DNA of 23,622 nt from positions 1 through 23,622 of the IMG/VR virus record IMGVR_UViG_3300021962_000662; one strand, written 5' to 3'. Numbering within the stretch: the stretch's first letter is position 1; each line of letters opens with the position of its first letter. Under the pieces are notes generated by a model. The model saw nothing but the letters and a program-made list of their open reading frames with translations, ran no database searches and was not told the origin of the DNA. Of the stretch, positions 1 to 5,631 are shown piece after piece. Position numbers and translations under genes: made by a program. The stretch comes from a virus.

Positions 1-576
1 CATGTAGAAGTAGGAGCATCAGCTGAAGTAGGAGCATCTAACTCAGTAGAGTACGGTGGAGTAACTAACACAACCGAAGTACATGCTGGAGCAGAAGCTA
101 AAGCATATGTTGGTGCAAGTGGACAAGTAGGAATGGATGGTGCAGAAGGACATGCAGGAGCAATGGCTGGAGCATCAGTAGGAGTAGGCGCATCTAATAG
201 CACATACGATGAAAATGGTAATGGTGCTGAAGTTGGTGCTGGAGTATCAATCGGAGTACAAGCCGGAGCTGAAGTAGGCGGAGGCGCTACTATGGATGAT
301 GGTGTTGCAACCGTTGGAGTAGATGGTAAAGTTGCCTTATTAGCCGGGGTTGATGTAGATGCTTCAGTTAGCGTTGACACTAAACCAGCTCAAGAAGCAG
401 TCGTTGATACAGCAAACACAGTAGCTAAAGAAACTACTAAGGTAGTAGATAAAGTATCAGAACCTGTAAACAACGCGGGTAACGCAGTTGTGGGTGGAGC
501 TAAAGATGTTGGTAACGCAGCAGTTGGTGGTGCTAAAAATACTGGTAAGAAAATAAAGAAAGCATTTAAGTTCTAA
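1..576 (+). CDS. Gly/Ala/Val-rich repeat protein, 5' end cut by window
   Basis: The reading frame is open from base 1, so the true start lies upstream; the Met codon at 133 is internal to the same repetitive sequence. About 190 codons are visible. Most of them are short alternating runs such as VGAS, AEVGA, VGVGAS and GVSIGVQAG, with Gly or Ala every second or third residue and Val/Ile between them. This pattern suggests a beta-rich or solenoid fold rather than a globular enzyme. From about base 390 the sequence changes to a helical Lys/Val/Asn segment with two NAVVGGAKD-like repeats, and it ends in the basic tail KKIKKAFKF. No catalytic motif is visible. It stops directly before the next ATG, consistent with one transcript. 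I do not recognise the family. A virion-associated or membrane-active role is possible but unsupported. Confidence 0.75.
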   Translation, partial: HVEVGASAEVGASNSVEYGGVTNTTEVHAGAEAKAYVGASGQVGMDGAEGHAGAMAGASVGVGASNSTYDENGNGAEVGAGVSIGVQAGAEVGGGATMDDGVATVGVDGKVALLAGVDVDASVSVDTKPAQEAVVDTANTVAKETTKVVDKVSEPVNNAGNAVVGGAKDVGNAAVGGAKNTGKKIKKAFKF

Positions 577-870
577 ATGAGCCGACCTTACACCGATATA
601 CAAATCGACGACTACTGCGTTCAACGTAAGTTCGATGCAAACGTAGACTCTCAGGAGCTATACTGGCATAGAGACGACGAAGATCGAATCGTAGAAGTAA
701 TGAAGTGCGGTGAAGGCTGGAAGTTTCAAACTGACAATGAACTCCCTATTAACTTAGAAGAGGGTGTAACGATATTTATTTTAAGGCACGAATGGCATCG
801 TGTTATCAAAGGTTCTGGAGACTTACTTATAAAAATTTACAAATATGGCAAAGAAAAAACAGTCCGATAA
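577..870 (+). CDS. Small cupin-like protein
   Basis: This 97-residue protein starts at the ATG immediately after the preceding stop. The middle and C-terminal parts read as a short beta-barrel: ELYWHRDDEDRIVEV, then GWKFQTDNELP, then a hydrophobic strand ending in EWHRVIKGSGDLLIKI. The pattern of W-H-R-D, a Gly-rich turn, a D/N-E-L-P turn and a late W-H-R-V-I-K-G matches small cupin-like proteins that I associate with T4-like marine phages. Several His, Asp and Glu residues could bind metal, but a complete cupin metal triad cannot be assigned by eye. The last 26 bases overlap the next gene, which argues for translational coupling. The biological role is unknown. The fold call is family knowledge plus pattern matching. 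Confidence 0.7.
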   Translation: MSRPYTDIQIDDYCVQRKFDANVDSQELYWHRDDEDRIVEVMKCGEGWKFQTDNELPINLEEGVTIFILRHEWHRVIKGSGDLLIKIYKYGKEKTVR

Positions 871-1132
871 TGAGATTATCGACGAAGTAATTGCACAATC
901 AGCATCAGTTATTGAATCACTTCCAGAAGAAGTAATCGATGAAATTATTGCTGCCCCAGTAATTGAAGTAGTAAAAGAGAAAGCTACCAAAGTAGCAGCT
1001 AAAACACCAGGTATGTACCACAATGGTCGTCTAATTGAGAAAGTTATCTCTAGATTAGGAAGAACATGGGCAGTTGCTATCGACGGTAAGAGGGAGAAAG
1101 TACTTAGATCTGAAATTGAGATTATCAAGTAA
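845..1132 (+). CDS. Small two-part hypothetical protein
   Basis: This 95-residue protein begins inside the end of the cupin-like gene. Residues 1-55 are acidic and helical, rich in Glu, Ile, Val and Ala with little else. Residues 56-95 form a distinct basic piece (GMYHNGRLIEKVISRLGRTWAVAIDGKREKVL) that looks like a small beta-barrel with a conserved-looking R-x-W centre. The stop overlaps the next start as TAATG, so translation is probably coupled. No signal peptide or membrane segment is present. I do not recognise the family. It could be a small virion or nucleic-acid-associated protein, judging only from its basic C-terminal half. Confidence 0.7.
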   Translation: MAKKKQSDNEIIDEVIAQSASVIESLPEEVIDEIIAAPVIEVVKEKATKVAAKTPGMYHNGRLIEKVISRLGRTWAVAIDGKREKVLRSEIEIIK

Positions 1133-1275
1133 TGGCTAAGATTAAGTCTCAATCCGCATCTATGGCTTACGAAAAACCAAACGTAAGCCGTCCAGGTGTA
1201 CATTCTAAGACTCAAACTTCTCATTTAAAGAGTAGCAAGAATTATAAAAAGAAGTACCGTGGCCAAGGCAGATAA
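1132..1275 (+). CDS. Basic 47-residue protein ending YRGQGR
   Basis: The ATG overlaps the preceding stop (TAATG) and the frame stays open for 47 codons. The product is very basic and low in hydrophobics: SRPGVHSKTQTSHLKSSKN in the middle, then YKKKYRGQGR at the C-terminus. Short proteins with an RPGVH-K-T-x-x-S-x-x-K-S-S-K-N-Y-K-K core and a YRGQG end recur, as far as I recall, beside structural genes in marine T4-like phages. It lacks a hydrophobic core, so it is probably an unstructured nucleic-acid or protein-binding peptide. Its 3' end overlaps the next reading frame by 17 bases if that frame uses its GTG start. Function unknown. Confidence 0.65.
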   Translation: MAKIKSQSASMAYEKPNVSRPGVHSKTQTSHLKSSKNYKKKYRGQGR

Positions 1276-1453
1276 AGCAGCAATGCACGCTTTTATGAGA
1301 GACCTCATTAGAGAGGTGCTTACTGAGGAGAAGCCTGGCTTATGGGCTAACATTAGAGCTAAGAGAGCTAGAGGTGAGAAACCATCTCACCCTAACTCCA
1401 AGGCTTTCAAAGATGCAGTTAAAGCAGGCAAAGAAATCAACAAGAATAGCTGA
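1259..1453 (+). CDS. Small protein with LWANIRAKRARGEK motif
   Basis: This protein has up to 64 residues. The longest frame starts at GTG 1259, inside the previous gene; ATG 1283 is a plausible alternative and gives 56 residues. Neither has a Shine-Dalgarno sequence. The N-terminal part is an amphipathic helix, AFMRDLIREVLTEE. It is followed by KPGLWANIRAKRARGEKPSH, a motif I recognise from short proteins of many marine T4-like phages, and a basic Lys/Ala tail. The helix ends in L-T-E followed by E, which fits the (L/I)-x-E cleavage pattern of T4-type prohead proteases. It may therefore be delivered into the head. Function unknown. Confidence 0.65.
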   Translation: MAKADKAAMHAFMRDLIREVLTEEKPGLWANIRAKRARGEKPSHPNSKAFKDAVKAGKEINKNS

Positions 1454-1517
1454 TAAGCTTCCTACCTCAGGTATCCGAAGAAGAACTGCGTCAGGGAGAT
1501 TAGGAGGTGAAATATAA
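1413..1517 (+). CDS. Possible overlapping 34-residue basic ORF
   Basis: This frame begins at an ATG inside the end of the preceding gene and runs 34 codons past its stop. It ends in the Arg/Gly-rich stretch SGIRRRTASGRLGGEI. It would explain an otherwise non-coding 94-base gap, and its composition is similar to the other short basic proteins here. There is no independent support. It could instead be a chance frame, or a remnant joined to the upstream gene by a frameshift, although no canonical slippery heptamer is visible at the overlap. Confidence 0.25.
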   Translation: MQLKQAKKSTRIADKLPTSGIRRRTASGRLGGEI

Positions 1518-1547
1518 TGTTTTTGTAGTTTCCATTATACAGCAATT

Positions 1548-2030
1548 ATGAAGAAGAGTGAATTAGTAAGTATTATTAAAGAAATGATCCGCAAGGTAGA
1601 TGGTAAGTATGTTGTCTATCCTAAACACGGTGGTGAAAGACTCGGTACTCACGACACTAAAGCAGCAGCTGAAAAGCAGTTAGCTGCCATTCATATTAAT
1701 AAAGAAGTTGTAGCGCCTGCTGACGAAGACACTACTAATATGTTACAGTTAGCAGCCGGTATCGGAGTAGAGTTAGAACATACAGATGATCGAAGAGAAG
1801 CAACTAAGATTGCTCTACAGCATCTAGCTGAAGATCCATACTACTACTCTAAGTTACTTAAAGCAGGATTAGAAGAAGGTCCTCATGATCCTATGAATCC
1901 TGGCATTCTAAAGAAAAGATTAGGTAGCTTATCATGTTCTAAGGTGAGAGCTGAAAGAAGTAAGCTTAAAGACAAAGGAACCACATATGCTAAAGCATTA
2001 CAAAGGTATTTAAACTATCACTGTCAGTAA
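1548..2030 (+). CDS. Three-module phage protein with DUF5661-like segment
   Basis: This 160-residue protein contains three recognisable pieces. Residues 1-16 are a short amphipathic helix, MKKSELVSIIKEMIRK. Residues 17-50 read GKYVVYPKHGGERLGTHDT followed by a Lys/Ala helix, a small motif seen in many phage proteins. Residues 70-110 (ELEHTDDRREATKIALQHL, then AEDPYYYSKLLKAGLEE) match the pattern of DUF5661-like proteins, where a helix precedes E-D-P-x-Y-Y-x-K-L. The C-terminal 40 residues, with LSCSKVRAERSKLKDKGTTY and YLNYHC, form another conserved-looking phage tail with two Cys. The N-terminal helix resembles those of several neighbours. Probably a virion-associated protein; no enzymatic motif is seen. 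Confidence 0.7.
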   Translation: MKKSELVSIIKEMIRKVDGKYVVYPKHGGERLGTHDTKAAAEKQLAAIHINKEVVAPADEDTTNMLQLAAGIGVELEHTDDRREATKIALQHLAEDPYYYSKLLKAGLEEGPHDPMNPGILKKRLGSLSCSKVRAERSKLKDKGTTYAKALQRYLNYHCQ

Positions 2031-2031
2031 G

Positions 2032-2040
2032 CTATTTATA
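2032..2040 (+). promoter_or_regulatory. CTATTTATA motif, candidate late promoter element
   Basis: CTATTTATA lies 16 bases before the start of the gene at 2057 and just after the previous stop. The same core, usually NTATTTATA, occurs in seven other gaps between genes in this window. It is the exact reverse complement of the T4 late promoter box. Its role is inferred. Confidence 0.35.
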
Positions 2041-2056
2041 AAGAAATAACATTACC

Positions 2057-2878
2057 ATGGCCATATCCTTTAAGAAAGAGATCATCTTAGAAGCTATTCA
2101 GCAAGTATTAGCAGAAGCTGAGACAGTAAAGAAAGTAATCGGACCAAAAGGCGGATCTATTGCTCAAGCAGTATCCCCGGAAGAAGAAATCGAGCTTAAG
2201 AAAGCTGGTGCTAAGATTGAGCCGATGGAAGAAGATCACGCTGAGAATCCTAACGATGAATCAGATATGGCTAAAGTACAGTTACACAATACTGCCAAGT
2301 ACTGTATCGAGCTTTTAAGAATGATCCAAGACGGTCAGCAATTAGATGCTTGGGTTCAAAGTAAATTAACTGTAGCTTTTGAACATATTGATACTGTTAA
2401 GCATTATCTAGAAGGAGAGCAGTATTTAGCTTCTACTGAAGCTCCTTCTGAAGAAGAACCTCTTATGGAAGATGATGATGTTTATGATACAGATATTGAT
2501 GATAAGCAGCCATCTAAAAAAGATCTTAAAGCAGCTGAAAAAGAAACAGGCGGTAAACGTACACACTTTACTCCTGAAGCTCAAAAGATGCATGACATCA
2601 TTAAAGTTAAGGTCAATAAGATCGAAAAGAAAATGGACGATAAGCAAGACTATAAACTTGATCTTGCAGCATTAAAGCAGTATATCAGCAAACCAGAAGT
2701 TAAAAAAACACTTGGATCAAATCATATTAAAGGTATGGTTAGTTCAATTATCGGTGAGACACTCACAGAAGGTGTATCATGCTGCGGAAGATGCGGAAGA
2801 GTTCACGAAAGCTCTCAAGAGTGTAGAAAACCTTACATTTCAAAAAGCAGTCCTAAGCATTGCAGCAATAAGAAGTAA
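2057..2878 (+). CDS. Putative internal head protein with Cys-rich C-terminus
   Basis: This protein has 273 residues. The N-terminus is an amphipathic helix, FKKEIILEAIQQVLAEAE, with L18-A19-E20 matching the gp21-type cleavage pattern. Residues 75-120 contain AKYCIELLRMIQDGQQLDAW followed by VQSK and later VKHYLEG, a helical segment I recognise from T4-like marine phage proteins of unknown function. The centre is acidic and low in complexity, followed by a Lys-rich helical part. The last 40 residues carry C242, C243, C246, H250, C256, H268 and C269, which could bind zinc. They begin directly after another L-T-E-G site at 236-239. The stop overlaps the next start (TAATG). A head core or cargo protein is likely; the molecular role is unknown. 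Confidence 0.75.
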   Translation: MAISFKKEIILEAIQQVLAEAETVKKVIGPKGGSIAQAVSPEEEIELKKAGAKIEPMEEDHAENPNDESDMAKVQLHNTAKYCIELLRMIQDGQQLDAWVQSKLTVAFEHIDTVKHYLEGEQYLASTEAPSEEEPLMEDDDVYDTDIDDKQPSKKDLKAAEKETGGKRTHFTPEAQKMHDIIKVKVNKIEKKMDDKQDYKLDLAALKQYISKPEVKKTLGSNHIKGMVSSIIGETLTEGVSCCGRCGRVHESSQECRKPYISKSSPKHCSNKK

Positions 2879-3747
2879 TGAAGATTCAAGATCTAAAAAA
2901 TATTATTGAAGAAGCTTACTACGAGCTTTTAGCCGAGCAGGGAATGATCTCTACTCCAGCACAAGCTATGTACGAGAAAGCCTGTAAGATGAGTGAAGTT
3001 CAACTTAAAACTCTTCTTAACGAATTAGAAACTCAGGAGTTCTTAGATGCTGTTGAAGATGAATTTGATTTAGAAACCCTTCAGTTAATGAAAGGAGTAA
3101 TCGAAAAAAGAGTAGCATTCCTTCAGAAAGGTCTTGATATCGCTAACCCAAGAACAGTAGTTAAAGGGTACATTAAAGAAGCAGAAGGCGACGAAGAAGA
3201 AGTACCTACTGAAGAACCGACCGAAGAAACACCTGATACAGAATTTGCTGATTCAGGAGAAGTTGCTGAAGAGGAAGCTCCTGATGCTACAGCTGACATC
3301 CTAGCTAAGTTCCCTACATTAAAGAAGACATTAGTACACCTAATGACTCCCGATTTTGAGGAGTTTGTAGAAAAGGTAGGCTGGATGTCTCCTAAGCCAT
3401 CTACATTTAAAGTAGAGTTTAAGAATGGACAAGACATACTGCTAAAATGGATGGGCAAAGGCTTTGAAGCTACAGTAGAAGGTAAAAGATATTTCCTACA
3501 GAATCTAGCCGAATATCAGCAATGCCTGGATAAGATCACAGACATGCTTGCTTCCGGTCCAATTCAAAGTGGAATGGATGCTGTATCTGGAGAAGATATC
3601 TTCGGTGGAGTAGAAGGCGGTGGTGGAGAGTTTCCTGGAGAAGAAGGAGGCGCATCAGGAGCAGAAGCTGGAGCTGAAGCCGGTACTGAAGCAGGAGCCG
3701 AAGAAACACCAGCAGGAGGTGAAGAAGATGTATTTGCAGGAGTATAA
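2878..3747 (+). CDS. Acidic putative head core protein
   Basis: This 289-residue protein begins at a TAATG junction and ends at another one. Residues 1-20 form the helix MKIQDLKNIIEEAYYELLAE, ending L18-A19-E20 in the same register as the previous gene. Residues 25-100 are helical. Residues 100-145 are an almost pure Glu/Pro/Thr/Ala linker. Residues 145-235 look globular: TLKKTLVHLMTPDFEEFVEK, then a beta segment FKVEFKNGQDILLKWMGKGF, then KRYFLQNLAEYQQCLDKI. The end is a Gly/Glu/Ala-rich tail. The strong acidity and cleavage-like sites resemble scaffold-core or internal peptides of T4-type heads. No enzyme motif is visible. The family is not recognised. Confidence 0.72.
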   Translation: MKIQDLKNIIEEAYYELLAEQGMISTPAQAMYEKACKMSEVQLKTLLNELETQEFLDAVEDEFDLETLQLMKGVIEKRVAFLQKGLDIANPRTVVKGYIKEAEGDEEEVPTEEPTEETPDTEFADSGEVAEEEAPDATADILAKFPTLKKTLVHLMTPDFEEFVEKVGWMSPKPSTFKVEFKNGQDILLKWMGKGFEATVEGKRYFLQNLAEYQQCLDKITDMLASGPIQSGMDAVSGEDIFGGVEGGGGEFPGEEGGASGAEAGAEAGTEAGAEETPAGGEEDVFAGV

Positions 3748-4931
3748 TGAATCTCATAGACAAGATACTTACAGAATGGTCATGGAGAACTGCCAAAGGT
3801 TATCCTGATATCAACTCTCAAGAAGACCTAGACATCCTTTGGGAAGCACTAGGTATCGATCTTGAAGAAGCTTATACATTCTTTCCTAAATCAGTCGATG
3901 AACTAGAAGATGATAAGTTAGAAGCTCTTTTAACAATCGTTAAAGAGTACCCTAATCTTAAGATGGAAGATCCAATCGCCATCGATCCTAACAAACCAAA
4001 CTTTCCTAAGATCTCTCGCTCATTAAGTAGAGATAATCGCTTTATCGAGTACTTACAAGATAAATTAGGAGTAGAGGTAGATCCTATGAAAAGCATCAAA
4101 TGGAATGGCTTGACTATTAACTTTGGTGAAGGATCAAGAGGAGGTAGAGGAGCTGCTTCTAAAGGATTTTCTTTTGAGAAAGAACTAGAACAGGATCTTA
4201 ACAACTACAAAGAAGGCGCAAAAGAATTCCAACACCCAGATCTGACTAAAGAGATTGTAGATCAATTTAACTTATCTCCTGATAACTTTAAAGTTGTACC
4301 GGAAGGTGGTGAGAATAAGCCAAGACCCCTAGTATTTACCGACAACGGCCCTATTATTAGCCACTCAGGAGAGTCTATTGCAGCCACATTAACTGATCTT
4401 ACTTTAGATAAAGACGGTTCTCCAATCTACCTATCTCTTAAGTTTGGTAACACGTTAACATTCTTTAACTCAGGTGTCGCTAAAATATTTACTCCGGAAG
4501 ATTTTCAAGACGGTAAGATTGATAATGCTCAAGGAGCATCCTTATTAGAGACATTTGGTATTGATAACGAGATCTTCTGTAAAATATTTAACGAGTACGG
4601 TAAAACAGACTTTACTCAATACCATGAAACTGTCACAGATTACGATCAAGATAAACTGTATAACCTAGTTCGTTCAGGTATCGGAAGCGGTTACTGGATG
4701 GTAAAAGGAGGTAAAGGAAAGTACTCTTTCTTTGAAGTTACTGATGAGTTTGCTAAGAAAGCTGCTACTCCGCAAGGAGGTATTACAATCTTATATGGCG
4801 GTGATACAGGTAAAGGAAAGAGAATTGATATTAAATTCGAATCAGAATACTATACCTTCAAACTGAATATTAGAAATAAGCAAGGTAAGCTTTATCCATC
4901 TCACATTATGTGTGACTATGTAAGAAAGTAA
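3747..4931 (+). CDS. Putative PD-(D/E)XK-fold protein, possible head-packaged nuclease
   Basis: This 394-residue protein is coupled to the preceding gene by TAATG. Residues 1-10, MNLIDKILTE, end in the (L/I)-x-E pattern. The middle resembles restriction-endonuclease-like folds: a helix with FSFEKELEQDLNNY at 141-154, then SGESIAATLTDLTLDKDG at 207-224, then IYLSLKFGNTLTFFNSGV at 227-244. In such folds, D217 followed by a strand ending in x-L-K (K232) would be the metal-binding D and (D/E)-x-K. Here the middle acidic residue is replaced by Ser-Leu, so activity is uncertain. The C-terminus is beta-rich (ITILYGGDTGKGKRIDIKFE). No helicase or HNH motif is seen. The nuclease-fold call is inference from pattern; an inactive structural relative is the main alternative. 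Confidence 0.6.
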   Translation: MNLIDKILTEWSWRTAKGYPDINSQEDLDILWEALGIDLEEAYTFFPKSVDELEDDKLEALLTIVKEYPNLKMEDPIAIDPNKPNFPKISRSLSRDNRFIEYLQDKLGVEVDPMKSIKWNGLTINFGEGSRGGRGAASKGFSFEKELEQDLNNYKEGAKEFQHPDLTKEIVDQFNLSPDNFKVVPEGGENKPRPLVFTDNGPIISHSGESIAATLTDLTLDKDGSPIYLSLKFGNTLTFFNSGVAKIFTPEDFQDGKIDNAQGASLLETFGIDNEIFCKIFNEYGKTDFTQYHETVTDYDQDKLYNLVRSGIGSGYWMVKGGKGKYSFFEVTDEFAKKAATPQGGITILYGGDTGKGKRIDIKFESEYYTFKLNIRNKQGKLYPSHIMCDYVRK

Positions 4932-4938
4932 ACATTAT

Positions 4939-4947
4939 ATATTTATA
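4939..4947 (+). promoter_or_regulatory. ATATTTATA motif, candidate late promoter element
   Basis: This NTATTTATA match lies in the 24-base gap before the membrane-protein pair, 8 bases upstream of the ATG at 4956. Transcription starting from it would give an almost leaderless message. The role is inferred from recurrence across the window. Confidence 0.3.
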
Positions 4948-4955
4948 TAAAAGTT

Positions 4956-5297
4956 ATGAATAAACTACCGTACTTAATAGCCCTCATTGCCATTATTATT
5001 GCAGCAATGTATGCTACGGGATTGTATAACCCGTACAAAGCAGCTTATCTACAGGAACTAGATGACCAGAAGAAAGCTAGCGAGGCTAGAGAGTTAGAAT
5101 TAGTTAAACGTATTGACTCATTAGCTTTTGCAGCCGGCTTACTACAAGCACAGGCTGATTCTATTGAGAACGCTTTAGATATCGAGGAAGCAAAACGTAA
5201 AAGAGAAAGAGATGCATACAATAAAAAAATTGCTGAGCTTAGCAGGCTTTCTGTTGATAGCCTTCCCGGCTACTTCGCAAAGCGTTACGGTCGTTAA
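4956..5297 (+). CDS. Membrane-anchored coiled-coil protein, possible inner-membrane spanin
   Basis: This 113-residue protein has a single N-terminal hydrophobic segment at about residues 5-22 (YLIALIAIIIAAMYATG), followed by a long charged helix with heptad-like spacing to about residue 95. It ends in SLPGYFAKRYGR. The architecture of an N-terminal anchor plus periplasmic coiled coil, and the following gene starting inside its 3' end in another frame, match the Rz/Rz1 type of spanin arrangement, in which the inner-membrane partner comes first. No sequence similarity to a named spanin is claimed. It sits directly upstream of the terminase, and lysis genes are often inserted near structural modules. 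A generic small membrane protein remains possible. Confidence 0.6.
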   Translation: MNKLPYLIALIAIIIAAMYATGLYNPYKAAYLQELDDQKKASEARELELVKRIDSLAFAAGLLQAQADSIENALDIEEAKRKRERDAYNKKIAELSRLSVDSLPGYFAKRYGR

Positions 5298-5631
5298 CGG
5301 AGATACCCTAGTATGTCTTCCTGCTCACATGACCAGGCTGGTTATTGCTGATTTAGAAGCTGGTGACTTTTGTATTAAAGAAAAAACTAGCTTAGAAAAG
5401 AGCATTGAAGATTATAAAAAGCTTACCGAAACCAATAAAACTCAGATCAACAACCTACAACAGAGACTAAACAGCTACGATAACCTTTTTGCTGAAAAAG
5501 AAAAACAGATTGATTTATGTGATAAAAAAGTAGATGTGTTAGAAAAAGAAAAAAAGTCTAAATTCTGGTCAGGTGTTACCTTCGGGGCAGCTGGAGGCGC
5601 TCTAGCAACAGTACTACTACTATTATTATGA
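5212..5631 (+). CDS. Exported coiled-coil protein with C-terminal membrane segment, possible spanin partner
   Basis: This 139-residue protein starts 86 bases inside the previous gene, in a different frame. Residues 1-23 are a signal peptide: KK, then LLSLAGFLLIAFPATS. No lipobox Cys follows, so it is not a typical outer-membrane lipoprotein. Residues 27-57 contain NGDTLVCLPAHMTRLVIADL with C35 and C54. I associate this motif with small proteins of phages of Bacteroidota. Residues 58-115 are a coiled coil with C103. Residues 118-139 are a hydrophobic C-terminal segment (FWSGVTFGAAGGALATVLLLLL region). A signal peptide plus C-terminal anchor resembles a unimolecular spanin without the lipid anchor. 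Its stop overlaps the terminase start (ATGA). The lysis role is inference. Confidence 0.6.
   Translation: MHTIKKLLSLAGFLLIAFPATSQSVTVVNGDTLVCLPAHMTRLVIADLEAGDFCIKEKTSLEKSIEDYKKLTETNKTQINNLQQRLNSYDNLFAEKEKQIDLCDKKVDVLEKEKKSKFWSGVTFGAAGGALATVLLLLL

Noticed and set aside
823-1224. Minus-strand ORF of 133 codons
   Set aside because: It lies opposite four tightly packed + strand genes, has a Ser/Ile/Thr-rich composition typical of a reverse-strand shadow, and nothing else in the window is on the minus strand.
1454-1547. Hairpin-like TACC-TCA-GGTA in the gap after the LWANI gene
   Set aside because: The stem is only 4 bp with no T run, too weak for a terminator.
3123-4204. Three minus-strand ORFs opposite the acidic protein and the nuclease-like protein
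   Set aside because: Ser- and Leu-rich products are the complements of Glu- and Ala-rich codons; no start context or neighbours support them.
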